Origin: Actinocorallia sp. API 0066
GTDB lineage: Bacteria > Actinomycetota > Actinomycetes > Streptosporangiales > Streptosporangiaceae
Assembly (NCBI RefSeq): GCF_020991275.1
Contig: NZ_JAJLQY010000004.1
Coordinates: 489,839-553,838, forward strand
Direction: 5' to 3'
DNA length: 64,000 nucleotides
In this document: positions 33,482-42,488 of the stretch, piece by piece
How positions within the stretch are numbered: the stretch's first letter is position 1
Layout: each line of letters begins with the position of its first letter
The notes under the pieces: model-generated
The model's database searches: none
Told to the model about the DNA's origin: nothing
The model's input: only the letters and a program-made list of their open reading frames with translations
Program-made: the position numbers and the translations under genes

Positions 33482-34717
33482 TCAGGCCCGGCTGAGGGCC
33501 ACCGGCAGTCGCGCGAACCCGCGCAGGCCCAGGCCCGGCGCCCGCACCGCGTCGCCTGCTGGCTCCAGCGCCGGGTACTCCGCCCCGTACAGCCGCGCCA
33601 GCACGACCTGGGCCTCCACCCGCGCCAGGTGCGCGCCCAGGCAGAAGTGGACGCCCGAGGCGAACGACAGGTGGATCGGCGCCTCCCTGCGCACGTTCAG
33701 GGCGTCCGGGCGCTCGGCGACCTCCGGGTCGTGGTTGGCCGCGCCGATCACCGTCACCACCACCTCGCCGGGACGCAGCCGCGCCCCGGCGAACTCCGTC
33801 TCCTCCAGCACCGAGCGCAGGTCGATCTGGACGGGCGAGTCGAACCGCAGGAACTCCTCGACGGCCGACGGGATGAGCGCCGGATCCGCGCGCAGCATCG
33901 CCTCCTGGTCGGGCCTGGCGAACAGCGCGTGGACGGCGTTGCCAAGCAGGTTCGTCGTGGTGATGAACCCCGCCGCGAACAGCAGCAGAGCCGTCGAGAT
34001 CATCTCGTCGCGGGACAGCCGCTCGTCCTCCGGCGCCGTCGCCAGCCGGGACAGCAGATCGTCGGCGGGGCGGGCGGCCTTGGCGTCGAGCAGCACGCCG
34101 AAGTACTCGCCGACCTCCTCGCGGTCGGCCATCGCCCGGCGGAACCCCTCCTCGCCCTCCGACGGCTCCATCAGCGCGAACATCCGGCGGATCTTCGCGG
34201 TGAACTCCGGCCGGGTGTCCTCGGGAACGCCCAGCAGGTCGGAGATGACCGTCACCGGGAGGGGCAGCGCCAGATCCTCCACAAAGTCCGCGCCCGGCCG
34301 CTCGGCCAGCTCCGCGAGCAGCGCGTCCGCGCGGCGCGCGATCACCGGGCGCAGCTCCTCCACGTGCCGGTTGGTGAACGCCGAACTGACCGCCCGGCGC
34401 AGCCGCGTGTGCTCCGGCGGGTTCGTGACCAGCATCGTCCTGCCGAACCTGTCGCGCGCCCGCCGCGCCTCCTCGCCCAGCTCCGGCCTGCCGAAACCCA
34501 ACTGCTCGTCGCCCTTGCCGAACGCCCGGTGCCGCAGCGCCGCGTCACACTCGGCGAACCGCGACAGCACCAGGCTGCCGTCCGACGCCCGGAGGATCGG
34601 CGCCTCCTCCCGCAACCGCCGGTACCCCGGATAGGGGTCGTCGAGCCGGCTCGCGATCATGCCCAGGTACAGCTCGTCCACTGCCGGATCGGAGACCGGC
34701 CCCGCCTGCGTCGTCAT
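33482..34717 (-). CDS. Cytochrome P450
   Basis: 411 residues, bacterial class I P450. Haem loop FASGVHFCLGAHLARVEA with the Cys ligand, K-helix EEFLRF (ExxR), and PERF-like region. The I-helix reads LLLFAAGFITTTNLLGN: the usual acidic residue of AGxE/DTT is Ile, so the proton relay differs from typical monooxygenases. The protein needs external ferredoxin and reductase; none is encoded nearby. Substrate unknown. Confidence 0.93.
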   Translation of the reverse strand: MTTQAGPVSDPAVDELYLGMIASRLDDPYPGYRRLREEAPILRASDGSLVLSRFAECDAALRHRAFGKGDEQLGFGRPELGEEARRARDRFGRTMLVTNPPEHTRLRRAVSSAFTNRHVEELRPVIARRADALLAELAERPGADFVEDLALPLPVTVISDLLGVPEDTRPEFTAKIRRMFALMEPSEGEEGFRRAMADREEVGEYFGVLLDAKAARPADDLLSRLATAPEDERLSRDEMISTALLLFAAGFITTTNLLGNAVHALFARPDQEAMLRADPALIPSAVEEFLRFDSPVQIDLRSVLEETEFAGARLRPGEVVVTVIGAANHDPEVAERPDALNVRREAPIHLSFASGVHFCLGAHLARVEAQVVLARLYGAEYPALEPAGDAVRAPGLGLRGFARLPVALSRA

Positions 34718-34791
34718 GACTCCAGCGTCCGGATCCGGTCACGCTGAGTCAACTAAACGGAGGCCACCTCCACGCCAAGCCTTCCGGCGGG

Positions 34792-35382
34792 TCAGCTTCC
34801 CCAGAGCGTCTCGGGGGCGACGCCCAGCTCGCGGAGCAGGCCGCCGAGCAGGACGACCGAGATGCCGAGCACGTTGTTGGCGTCGCCGTCCAGGCCGGTG
34901 ACGAACCAGCCGCCGATCCCGTCGATGGTGAAAGCGCCGGCGACCGCTTTGGGCTCGCCGGAGGCGACGTAGGCGGCGATCTCCGCGTCGGTCGGGGAAC
35001 CGAACCTGACACCCGTCTCGCCCACGGCGGCGACCTCACGGCCCGTCGCCGTGTCGATGACACAGTGGCCGGTGAGCAGGACACCGCCCTTGCCTCGACG
35101 CTCCCGCCACCAGGCGACGGCTTCCGCGTCGCTCTTCGGCTTGCCGAGAGGTCGGCCCTGGAACTCCAGCAGGGAGTCGCAGCCGATGACGAGGGCGTCC
35201 GCCGTCTCGGCGGCCACCGCGCGCGCCTTGCGGACCGCCAACTCCTGGACGAGCTCGCGCACCGAACCCGCCGTCACCGCGTCCTCGTCGACACCGCTCA
35301 CCACAACCTCAACGTCCAGGCCCGCCTTGTTGAGGACCTCACGCCGCGTCGTGGACGCCGACGCCAGCACCACCCTGCGCAC
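34792..35382 (-). CDS. maf: Maf-family nucleotide pyrophosphatase
   Basis: 196 residues. The N-terminal [10 protein letters not shown] motif, [18 protein letters not shown] with the catalytic Asp, and [21 protein letters not shown] match Maf/YhdE proteins, which hydrolyse non-canonical NTPs such as dTTP/UTP or modified bases and thus prevent misincorporation. The GTG at 35382 is preceded by GGGGGAG. The annotated frame extends upstream but without family likeness. Confidence 0.9.
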   Translation of the reverse strand: MRRVVLASASTTRREVLNKAGLDVEVVVSGVDEDAVTAGSVRELVQELAVRKARAVAAETADALVIGCDSLLEFQGRPLGKPKSDAEAVAWWRERRGKGGVLLTGHCVIDTATGREVAAVGETGVRFGSPTDAEIAAYVASGEPKAVAGAFTIDGIGGWFVTGLDGDANNVLGISVVLLGGLLRELGVAPETLWGS

Positions 35383-35576
35383 GGCAACTCCCCCGTCTTG
35401 TCTTCGCCGTCTCCGGCCGAACCGGACAGAGCATTTCATCCCGTGCGCGGCATCGCATCCCGGTGGTGGCGTGGCTTCTCCGACGTGGTGACAAGTCCCT
35501 ACCGGTCGCTGGATTCTCCCAGGAATCATCTGTTTTGGTATCCGAGCCGTCACACCGGGCGACTATCGTGGGGCCC

Positions 35577-36155
35577 ATGTCCCCCCGACACACCACATCC
35601 GGCGCCGGAGTGCACGGCGTGCCGGACACCGACTCCGCCGACGACCTCATGGCGGCGCTCGCCGCGCCGACGGCCGTCCAGTTCCCGCAGGCACGGCCGC
35701 GCACGGCGGCACCCGAGCCCGAGCCCGCGCCCGGCGGCGCGGACGCCGGGAACGTGCCCGCCGCGCCGGGCCGGACCCCGCCCGAGCCGCTGCCGCTGCA
35801 CCCGGCGACGTCCCAGTACGTCCCCTACAGCGCGCCCGTGCCGACGACGGCGTTCCCGCCCACCCAGTGGACGACGCTGCCGCCGTCGGCGATCCTGCCG
35901 CCCATCCCGCCGCCGCGCGCCCGCCGCCCGGCCGGATGGCGCACCCGCAGAACCCGGATCGAGGAGCTGGAGGCCGAGAACACCCACCTGCGGGCCTGGC
36001 TCGCCCACCTCGGCGCCGCCGAACCCCTGCGCCTCCTCCTGGAGACCGACAGGCTGCGCCGTGAACTCGCCGCCCTCCAGCACGCCGTCACCACGGCCCG
36101 CGCCGAACTCACCGCCACCCACGCCGCCGTCACCCGCACCGCCGCGTCCCGCTGA
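35577..36155 (+). CDS. Pro/Ala-rich coiled-coil protein, short paralogue of the DUF4041 protein
   Basis: 192 residues: about 110 of low-complexity Ala/Pro sequence, then RTRIEELEAENTHLRAWLAHLGAAEPLRLLLETDRLRREL, a leucine-rich coiled coil to the end. The coiled coil is nearly the same as RKARIEELEAENAQLRAWVAHLGGLEPQRLLQ in the gene 1.9 kb downstream, but the PH-like head and DUF4041 tail are absent. It may form mixed coiled coils with the larger protein or be a truncated duplicate. No signal peptide. A plausible promoter lies upstream (GACTATCGT). Confidence 0.7.
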   Translation: MSPRHTTSGAGVHGVPDTDSADDLMAALAAPTAVQFPQARPRTAAPEPEPAPGGADAGNVPAAPGRTPPEPLPLHPATSQYVPYSAPVPTTAFPPTQWTTLPPSAILPPIPPPRARRPAGWRTRRTRIEELEAENTHLRAWLAHLGAAEPLRLLLETDRLRRELAALQHAVTTARAELTATHAAVTRTAASR

Positions 36156-36292
36156 CGTCCCCCGGGCCCGTCGAACACGCCCCGGCGTCCTCCGCACGGC
36201 CGCCGGGGCCCTTCCCCCTGAGGAGCGTCCCAGGGTCAGAATCGCTCCCCAGAGGGAGGACCGCGCACCCCGCGACCGCCTACGCTCCCCCC

Positions 36293-36520
36293 ATGAGACG
36301 AGGCAAACTCATCGGCGCGTCCGCCCTGACCGCCGCGTCCCTGAGCATCGCCGCCTCCCTCGCCCTCCCCGCCCCCTGCCACGCCACCACCCCGTGCGCC
36401 TTCCCCCCACCCACCACCCTGGAGGTCGGCACCCCACCCGACCCCCTCCCCGCCCGGACCGCCACCGAGGTCACCTGCCCCCCGGCCCCGTCCCGCACCA
36501 CCACACCCTTGTTCCACTGA
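36293..36520 (+). CDS. Small secreted protein
   Basis: 75 residues with a signal peptide (MRRGKLIGASALTAASLSIAASLALPAPCHA) and a mature part of about 44 residues, rich in Pro/Thr with two Cys (PCAFPP, TCPPAP) that could form one disulfide. No recognised family. No strong ribosome site is visible, so the call rests on the signal-peptide pattern and codon use. Confidence 0.55.
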   Translation: MRRGKLIGASALTAASLSIAASLALPAPCHATTPCAFPPPTTLEVGTPPDPLPARTATEVTCPPAPSRTTTPLFH

Positions 36521-36576
36521 TCCCACCGTCACCTTGACATGCTGGATCTGTCACCTCCCGTGACTACGGTGGCCGC

Positions 36577-38150
36577 ATGTCCCCCCACCACCCCTACCTG
36601 GGCGTCGAGCTCAAGCCCGGCGAGGCCGAGCACCTCACCGCGCGACTCCGCCCGCACCTGCGCCCCGGCGAGTCCGTCACCGCCCTGGCCACGACCGTCA
36701 AGGCACTCCCGAAGCTCACCCACGTCGCCGTCACCACCCACCGCGTCCTCGCCTTCCACACCACGGCCCTAGCCACCGGAACCCTGGAACTCCAAGCCGA
36801 CCGCACCACCCTCACCAACACCAAAACCCACCCGTCCTACCAACAACGCCACTTCCTCGCCCTCACCACCCACGACCAGGGCGAACTCGACTTCGGCAAC
36901 CTCCACGCCACCGACGCCCCCCACATCCTCACCGCCCTCACCACCCCACCCCCTCCCACCACCCCGGGCTCAGCCCACCCGACACCCCCTCCCGCAGCCC
37001 AAGGCACCACCTACCCGGCACACCCCGACGTCCCAGCCTCAGCCGACCCGACGCGCCCCGGCACGCCCGGCGCGGGCTACCCGACGCAGCCGACGGCCTT
37101 GCCGGGCGCGGCTTACGGGGCGCAGCCGCCGGGCTTGCCGGGGCCGGGCTACGCGGCGCAGGCCGGGGGGTCGCAGGCCGCGTCGCCGTACGGTCCCGGG
37201 ACGGGGGTTCCGTCGGCGCCCACGCCGGCGCAGCAGCAGGATCAGGGGGCGGGCCATGCGGCGAATGTCGGCTTGCCGGGGGCGGGCTACCCGGCGCATG
37301 TCGGCTTGCCGGGGGCGGGCCACGCGGCGCATGTCGGCTTGCCGGGGGCGGGCCACGCGGCGGAGCCGCCGGGTGTGGCGGGGGTGGCTTACGTGGGGTC
37401 GGGTGCGGCGTATGGGGTTGGGGCGGGGTTTCCGGCGGTGCCGGTGGCGCGGCAGCAGAGTTCGGGTGGGTGGGGGAGCCGGAAGGCGCGGATCGAGGAG
37501 CTGGAGGCGGAGAACGCGCAGTTGCGCGCGTGGGTCGCGCATCTGGGCGGGCTGGAGCCGCAGCGGCTGCTTCAGGACACCGAGCGGGCCAGGCAGGAGC
37601 TGGGCGCGGCGCGGCAGGCGCTGTCGGTGGCGCACGGCGAGATCGCGGCGGCGCGGGGCGAACTCGCCGCCGTGCGGGCCGCGATCGTCGAGACGCACGA
37701 CGTCGCACTCCTCCAGGAGGTCGGCGTCTACCAGTACCAGCACCGCCTGGAACAGGCGCTCGACTACAAGGCGCGGCTCGACACCGTGCAGACGCGCATG
37801 AAGGAACTCGTCCGGGGCGAGCGGGCGATCGAAGGCTCCACGTCCTGGCAGGTCAACGGGTCGCTCGCCGAAGGCAGGCGGATGGTCCGGGACTTCTCCA
37901 AGCTCATGCTCCGCGCCTACAACGCGGAGGCCGACCACCTCGTGCGCACGATGCGGCCGTTCAAGCTCGACTCCTCCATCGACCGCCTGTGCAAGACCGG
38001 GTCAACCAGCGCCGCGAGTTCTTCTACGCCACACCCGCCGAAGTCCGCTCCGCACTCCAGTCCCTCACCCTCGCCACCCCCCATCTCCTCGAATACACCG
38101 AAACCCCCGAAGCCCCCGAGTTCCGCGCCAGCCCCAAACCCACCCCCTGA
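36577..38150 (+). pseudogene. DUF4041/T5orf172-type protein with internal deletion and frameshift
   Basis: The reading frame from ATG 36577 encodes a PH-like N-terminal domain (about 1-120, LTHVAVTTHRVLAFHTTAL), an Ala/Gly/Pro linker with 33-bp repeats, a coiled coil (RIEELEAENAQLRAW), and the DUF4041 core (VYQYQHRLEQALDYKARLD, STSWQVNGSLAEGRRMVRDF, MLRAYNAEADHLV). After RLCKT (near 37998) the frame turns into low-complexity noise that stops only at 38499. In another frame VNQRREFFYATPAEV...LLEYTETPEAPEFR resumes, which is the end of the T5orf172 (GIY-YIG-like) domain, ending at 38150. Most of that domain is deleted. The antisense strand is overlapped by alkB. Confidence 0.75.
37264..37362 (+). 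repeat. Three tandem 33-bp units in the linker
   Basis: Units encode NVGLPGAGYPA, HVGLPGAGHAA and HVGLPGAGHAA. They are nearly identical at the DNA level (ATGTCGGCTTGCCGGGGGCG shared) and preserve the frame, typical of slippage or recombination expansion of a flexible linker. Confidence 0.85.
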
Positions 38151-38843
38151 CCGCCCACCGCCCCACCCGACGCCGGCCTGCACGCGGCACGTGGCCCGCG
38201 TGTGGGAGGTGTTGGGTAAGCGGACGCCGGTGGGGCGGAACTGGATGCTGATGCGGGGGCCGGTGGCGTGGGCGGACTTGGGGACGGCGTGTTCCCAGGT
38301 GCGCTGGCAGGAGCCGCCCATCACCAGGAGGTCGCCGTGGGCGAGGTCGTGCCGGAGGGTGGGGCCTGAGTGGTCGGCGGGGCGGAGCAGCAGCGGGCGG
38401 GGCGCGCCCAGCACGACGAGCGCCACCATGGTGTCCTCCGAGGCGCCGCGCCCGAAGCGGTCTCCGTGCCAGGCGACGCTGTCGCGTCCGTCGCGGTAGT
38501 AGCACAGGCCGACGGTGCGGAACGGCTCGCCCAGCTCGGGGCCGTAGTGCGCGGACAGCCGCGCGCGCATCTCGGCGAGCACGGGCAGCGGCAGCGCCTC
38601 CTCCTCCCCGTAGTAGCGGGTGAGGCGCGGCACCGCCACAACCCGCTCGTACATCATCCGGCGCTCGGCCTTCCACGGCACCACGGCGGCGAGTTCCTCG
38701 AACAGGGGCGTCGAGCCCGCGAGCCAGCCGGGCCTGACGTCGATCCACGCGCCGTGGGACAGCCGGGTGCGCCGCACCGTGGCGCCCAGCTCCCCGGGAC
38801 ACGGCTCGTCGGCCAGGTCCAGCAGCGAACCTTGCAGCATCAT
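37917..38843 (-). CDS. alkB: AlkB-type Fe(II)/2-oxoglutarate DNA dioxygenase with abnormal C-terminal extension
   Basis: Oxidative demethylase of alkylated bases. Residues 1-209 are a full AlkB domain: YYRDGRDSVAWHGDRFGRG with H126 and D128, HAVP with H185, and GPRISIQFRPTGVR with R197 and R203 for 2-oxoglutarate and DNA. The family would end here, but the frame runs another 99 residues of glycine-rich sequence, antisense to the DUF4041 relic, before a TAG. The extension is probably an accident of the deletion next door. The start region carries a LexA-type box, so SOS control is likely. Divergent from polX. Confidence 0.85.
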   Translation of the reverse strand: MMLQGSLLDLADEPCPGELGATVRRTRLSHGAWIDVRPGWLAGSTPLFEELAAVVPWKAERRMMYERVVAVPRLTRYYGEEEALPLPVLAEMRARLSAHYGPELGEPFRTVGLCYYRDGRDSVAWHGDRFGRGASEDTMVALVVLGAPRPLLLRPADHSGPTLRHDLAHGDLLVMGGSCQRTWEHAVPKSAHATGPRISIQFRPTGVRLPNTSHTRATCRVQAGVGWGGGRSGGGFGAGAELGGFGGFGVFEEMGGGEGEGLECGADFGGCGVEELAALVDPVLHRRSMEESSLNGRIVRTRWSASAL

Positions 38844-38859
38844 GCCGCCACCCTAAACA

Positions 38860-38873
38860 CGAACATGCGTTCG
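38860..38873. promoter_or_regulatory. LexA/SOS box in the alkB-polX divergent promoter
   Basis: CGAACATGCGTTCG is a perfect match to the Gram-positive/actinobacterial LexA site CGAAC-N4-GTTCG. A half-matching CGAACGATCTTCG follows at 38889-38901. The site is 17 bases from the alkB start and 83 bases from polX. Confidence 0.75.
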
Positions 38874-38955
38874 AGTCAAACACGCGTTCGAACGATCTTC
38901 GCGGGTCGGCGCACCGACCCCGGAAACTGTCGGACCCCGGCCGTAGTGTGGGGGC

Positions 38956-40650
38956 ATGGCACGGGCAAACGAGGCTGCGGCCGAAGCGCTCAACGAGTAC
39001 GCGGAGCTGTTCGCGCTGGACGGCGGCGACGCCTTCCGCGTGCGCAGCTACCAGAAGGCCGCCAAGGCCATCGCGGGCCACCCGCGCGACATCGCCGAGA
39101 TCCCGGTGCGCGACGTGCCGGGCGTGGGCGAGGCGATCGCGAAGAAGGTCGAGGAGTTCCTGGCGCGCGGCAGCTTCCGCCAGCTCGACGCGCTCCGCGC
39201 CAAGGTGCCCGAGGGAGTGCGCAGGCTCACCCGCATCCCGTCACTCGGTCCGAAGACGGCGCTGTTCCTCTACCGCGAGCTCGGCATCGATTCGGCGGAC
39301 GCGCTGGCCGACGCCATCGCGGCCGGAAGGCTCAAGGGCGTGAAGGGCATGGGCCCCAAGACGGTCGAGAACCTGCTCCAGGGCATCGAGCAGATGCGCG
39401 CGTCGGGCGGCCGGGTGCACCGGGGCGTCGCGCTCGATCTGGCGCAGCGGGTCATCGCGGCGCTGCCGGGCGCCGAGCGCGCCGCCTACGCCGGGTCGCT
39501 GCGCCGGATGCGCGAGACCATCGGCGACATCGACGTGCTCGCCGTCGGCCCGCCGAGCCTGATGGACGCGCTCAAGGAGCAGCCGTTCGTCACCGAGGTC
39601 GTCGCGACGGGCGAGAAGAAGACGTCGGTCCGCACCGATCGCGGCCTCCAGGTGGACCTCAGGCTGGTGCCCGCCGAGTCCTGGGGCGCCGCGCTCATCT
39701 ACTTCACCGGAAGCAAGGACCACAACGTGCGGCTGCGCGAGATCGCGGTGCGCCGGGGCTGGAAGCTGTCGGAGTACGGCCTGTTCGACGAGGACGGGAA
39801 GGTGCTCGCGGCGGCCACCGAGGAGGAGGTGTACGCGGCGCTCGGCATGGAGTGGGTGCCGCCGCCGCTGCGTGAGGACGAGGGTGAGGTCCAGGCGGCG
39901 CTGAAGCACGAGCTGCCCCGCCTGGTGCGGGTCGCGGACCTGAAGGGCGATCTGCACACCCACACGACCCTCACCGACGGCGTCGCGTCGCTGGAGGAGA
40001 TGGTGGCGGCGGCAGCGGCCCTCGGGTACTCCTACTACGCGGTCACCGACCACGCCCCCGATCTGGCGATGCAGCGGATGACGTTGGAGAAGGCGCTCGC
40101 CCAACGCGCGCAGCTCGCCAAGCTCCAGGAGAAGTATCCGAACATGCGGCTCCTGCACGGCACCGAGCTGAACATCGCCCCCGACGGCTCGGTGGACTGG
40201 CCGCTCGACGTGCTGGAGGGCTTCGACATCAGGGTCGCCAGCGTCCACTCGCACTTCACGCAGAGCCGGGAGGAGATGACGCGCCGGTTCGTCACCGCCT
40301 GCGAGAACCCGGGCGTGCAGATCATCGGCCACCCCACCACCCGCAAGATCGGCAAGCGCCCGCCGGTGGACGCCGACTGGGACGCGGTGTTCGCCGCGGC
40401 CGCCCGCACCGGCACCGTGCTGGAGATCGACGCCTTCCCCGACCGGGCCGACCTGCCGTCCGATCTGGTGCGCAGGGCCCGCCACCACGGGGTGAGGTTC
40501 TCCATCGACAGTGACGCGCACGCCGTCCCGCATCTGGCGAACCAGCACTTCGGCGTGGGGATAGCCCAGCGCGCCGCGCTCACCCCCGACGACGTGGTGA
40601 ACACCTGGCCGGTGGACAGGCTGCTGGCCCATCTGGGCGCTCCGGGATGA
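38956..40650 (+). CDS. polX: DNA polymerase/3'-5' exonuclease PolX
   Basis: 564 residues with three parts: an HhH-containing 8-kDa/fingers region (IPSLGPKTALFLYRELG, VKGMGPKTVENLL), the family X palm GSLRRMRETIGDIDVL with two catalytic Asp and a third Asp in VDLRLVP, and a C-terminal PHP nuclease domain (GDLHTHTTLTDGVASLEEMV, TDHAPD, HGTELN, SDAHAV). It fills short gaps in base excision repair. It is divergent from alkB around a LexA box, so both may be damage-inducible. The ATG follows a weak GGGGGC site. Confidence 0.95.
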   Translation: MARANEAAAEALNEYAELFALDGGDAFRVRSYQKAAKAIAGHPRDIAEIPVRDVPGVGEAIAKKVEEFLARGSFRQLDALRAKVPEGVRRLTRIPSLGPKTALFLYRELGIDSADALADAIAAGRLKGVKGMGPKTVENLLQGIEQMRASGGRVHRGVALDLAQRVIAALPGAERAAYAGSLRRMRETIGDIDVLAVGPPSLMDALKEQPFVTEVVATGEKKTSVRTDRGLQVDLRLVPAESWGAALIYFTGSKDHNVRLREIAVRRGWKLSEYGLFDEDGKVLAAATEEEVYAALGMEWVPPPLREDEGEVQAALKHELPRLVRVADLKGDLHTHTTLTDGVASLEEMVAAAAALGYSYYAVTDHAPDLAMQRMTLEKALAQRAQLAKLQEKYPNMRLLHGTELNIAPDGSVDWPLDVLEGFDIRVASVHSHFTQSREEMTRRFVTACENPGVQIIGHPTTRKIGKRPPVDADWDAVFAAAARTGTVLEIDAFPDRADLPSDLVRRARHHGVRFSIDSDAHAVPHLANQHFGVGIAQRAALTPDDVVNTWPVDRLLAHLGAPG

Positions 40651-40659
40651 ACCCGCCGG

Positions 40660-41319
40660 TCAGCCGTCCTGGGCGCGGCCGAGGTCGCCGGAGCGGTGGT
40701 GGCGGCGGCACAGGACGCGGTAGCGGACGTCGGCGTCGTCGTCGGTGTCGGCGATGACGACCTGCTCGCCGGAGCGGACCAGCGCGCCGCCGACCGTCCG
40801 CGCGTTGAGCTGCCCGGGACGCCCGCACCAGCACAGCACCTCGACCTGGAGCCGGGACACCTCGTCGGCGAGCTCGAACAGGCGGCGCGCGGCGGGGAAC
40901 AGCTCGGCCCGGAAGTCCGAGGCGAGGCCGAACGCGTAGACGTCGACGTCGAAGTCGTCCACGAGGTCGGCGAGCTGCTCGATCTGCGCGACGGTGTAGA
41001 ACTGCGCCTCGTCGCAGACCACGTAGTCCAGCCGCGGCCTCATCGACCCGACCAGCGCGCGCAGGTCGCAGTCGTCGTCGACCTCGTAGGCGTCCCCGTC
41101 GAGGCCGATCCGGCTGGTGACGCGCGGCCCGCCGGAGCGGTCGTGCTTGGTGAGGACGAGCCCGCGCCTGCCCTGCCTGCGGTGGTTGTAGTTGATCTGG
41201 AGCGCGAGCGTTGACTTGCCGCAGTCCATGGGCCCGTAGAAGAACTTGAGCACCGCGTCCCGGTGGAGTCCGCTCACCCCGGCGGGCGGGACCGCTGACA
41301 ATGCCGACAGATCACTCAC
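40660..41319 (-). CDS. tdk: Thymidine kinase (type II)
   Basis: 219 residues, salvage of thymidine to dTMP. P-loop FFYGPMDCGKSTLAL, Walker B DYVVCDEAQFYT, lasso-region and zinc site with CWCG early and CRRHH late, four ligands in total. An N-terminal extension of about 20 residues precedes the P-loop. Convergent with polX, 9 bases away. Confidence 0.93.
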   Translation of the reverse strand: MSDLSALSAVPPAGVSGLHRDAVLKFFYGPMDCGKSTLALQINYNHRRQGRRGLVLTKHDRSGGPRVTSRIGLDGDAYEVDDDCDLRALVGSMRPRLDYVVCDEAQFYTVAQIEQLADLVDDFDVDVYAFGLASDFRAELFPAARRLFELADEVSRLQVEVLCWCGRPGQLNARTVGGALVRSGEQVVIADTDDDADVRYRVLCRRHHRSGDLGRAQDG

Positions 41320-41433
41320 GGGGTGTCAGTCTATGGTGAACGCCCTGTTCCCCGTACCCGGGTCCGTCTCCCGAGCCCGGGGAAACACGATCCGTCTACA
41401 CTGCCCCGGACACGACTTCCGAGGAGGAGCCGC

Positions 41434-42192
41434 GTGCGCGAGCCGACGATCGTCGCCGACATCGCCGACACCCTGGCGGGCCGGATCGCCGCGGGGGCGT
41501 ACCGGGCGGGTGAGCTGGCGCCCTCGGTCCGCCAGCTCGCCGAGGAGTTCTCGGTCAACCGGGCGACGGCGCAGCTCGTCCTGGTCCGGTTGGAGGCGGC
41601 GGGCCTGGTGCGGGCCAGGCGGGGCCGCGGCTTTGTGGTCTGCGATCTGGCGGCCGAGGGCGGCCTTGAGGTGTGCGGGCTGCTGTTCCGGCACGCGCGG
41701 CGGCTGCCCGACACCGCGTCCGCGCTGTTCACCGGCGTCCTTGAGGTCTACCACGACGTGCTGACGCGCTCGGCCCGTGTGGTCGCCGAGCGGCCGCGCG
41801 CGCACGATCCGGCCCCGGCCGTCGCGGCGCTGGCGCGGTTCGAGGAGCTGAGCGCCACGGGCGCGCCGCCTGCGGCGCTGCTGGCGGCCGAGTTCGATGT
41901 CGCCCGCGTGCTCACGCGGGCCGCCGGACGCCCGGTACGGCTCGCGCTCCTGAACTCGGCGGCCTCGATCCTCCTGGAGGTGCCGGAGGCTGCCGTGGCG
42001 CACTATCCGGCGAGCCCGCACACGCACACGCTGCTGTGGCGCACGATCATCACCGGGTGGGCGGCCGGGACGGTCCCCAGCAGGGCCGAACTCGCCCTCC
42101 TGGACGACGTCCTGGACCTGCGGCTGCGCCAGGTGGCCGACAGGTTCGCGGCGCTGGTCCGCGCGGGCGCCGGCACGGCGCGGAGCGCGTGA
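41434..42192 (+). CDS. GntR-family transcriptional regulator
   Basis: 252 residues. The winged helix is ADIADTLAGRIAAGAYRAGELAPSVRQLAEEFSVNRATAQLVLVRLEAAGLVRARRGRGFVV. The helical C-terminal part (HDPAPAVAALARFEEL...LLDDVLDLRLRQVADRFAALV) resembles the FadR-type effector domain, but without the clear metal-binding His/Asp set, so I place it only in the family. GTG start follows GAGGAGGAGCC. Target unknown; the neighbours are not functionally linked. Confidence 0.85.
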   Translation: MREPTIVADIADTLAGRIAAGAYRAGELAPSVRQLAEEFSVNRATAQLVLVRLEAAGLVRARRGRGFVVCDLAAEGGLEVCGLLFRHARRLPDTASALFTGVLEVYHDVLTRSARVVAERPRAHDPAPAVAALARFEELSATGAPPAALLAAEFDVARVLTRAAGRPVRLALLNSAASILLEVPEAAVAHYPASPHTHTLLWRTIITGWAAGTVPSRAELALLDDVLDLRLRQVADRFAALVRAGAGTARSA

Positions 42193-42238
42193 AGGGGGCG
42201 CGGACGCCACGTCGCGTCCACGCCCCCGCGCTGCCGGG

Positions 42239-42379
42239 TTACTCGTCCCGGTGGGCCGGCATGGCGACCGGTCGCTCGCTGCGCGCCTCGCGTTTCTCCT
42301 GCTTGGCGGCGCGCGTAGCCTTGAGCGCGGCCTTCTTCTGCTTACCTGAGCTCTTGGCCGGCTTCTTCCTGTCTCCCAT
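42239..42379 (-). CDS. Small Lys/Arg-rich protein
   Basis: 46 residues, very basic (DRKKPAKSSGKQKKAALKATRAAKQEKREARSE), probably unstructured and nucleic-acid binding. A ribosome-site-like GGGGATC precedes the ATG. Similar very short basic proteins are common in actinomycetes; no function known to me. Confidence 0.55.
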   Translation of the reverse strand: MGDRKKPAKSSGKQKKAALKATRAAKQEKREARSERPVAMPAHRDE

Positions 42380-42488
42380 GGTGATCCCCCGATCCGTTGG
42401 GACGCGCCCTGAAAGCTGGCGCAAGCACCACGTTGCCTCCCCCGTCCGGAAAACGACATCCACAACAGACAAAGAAAGACCCAACACG

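Noticed and set aside
32559..34717. Sulfotransferase plus P450 as a natural-product cluster
   Set aside because: They are convergent, with no core biosynthetic, transport or resistance genes nearby.
37264..37362. CRISPR-like repeats (also 48274-48411)
   Set aside because: Direct tandem repeats without spacers, inside coding sequence.
36577..38499. Intact 640-residue DUF4041 protein
   Set aside because: After residue 474 the frame is low-complexity, while the family C terminus continues in another frame and ends at 38150.
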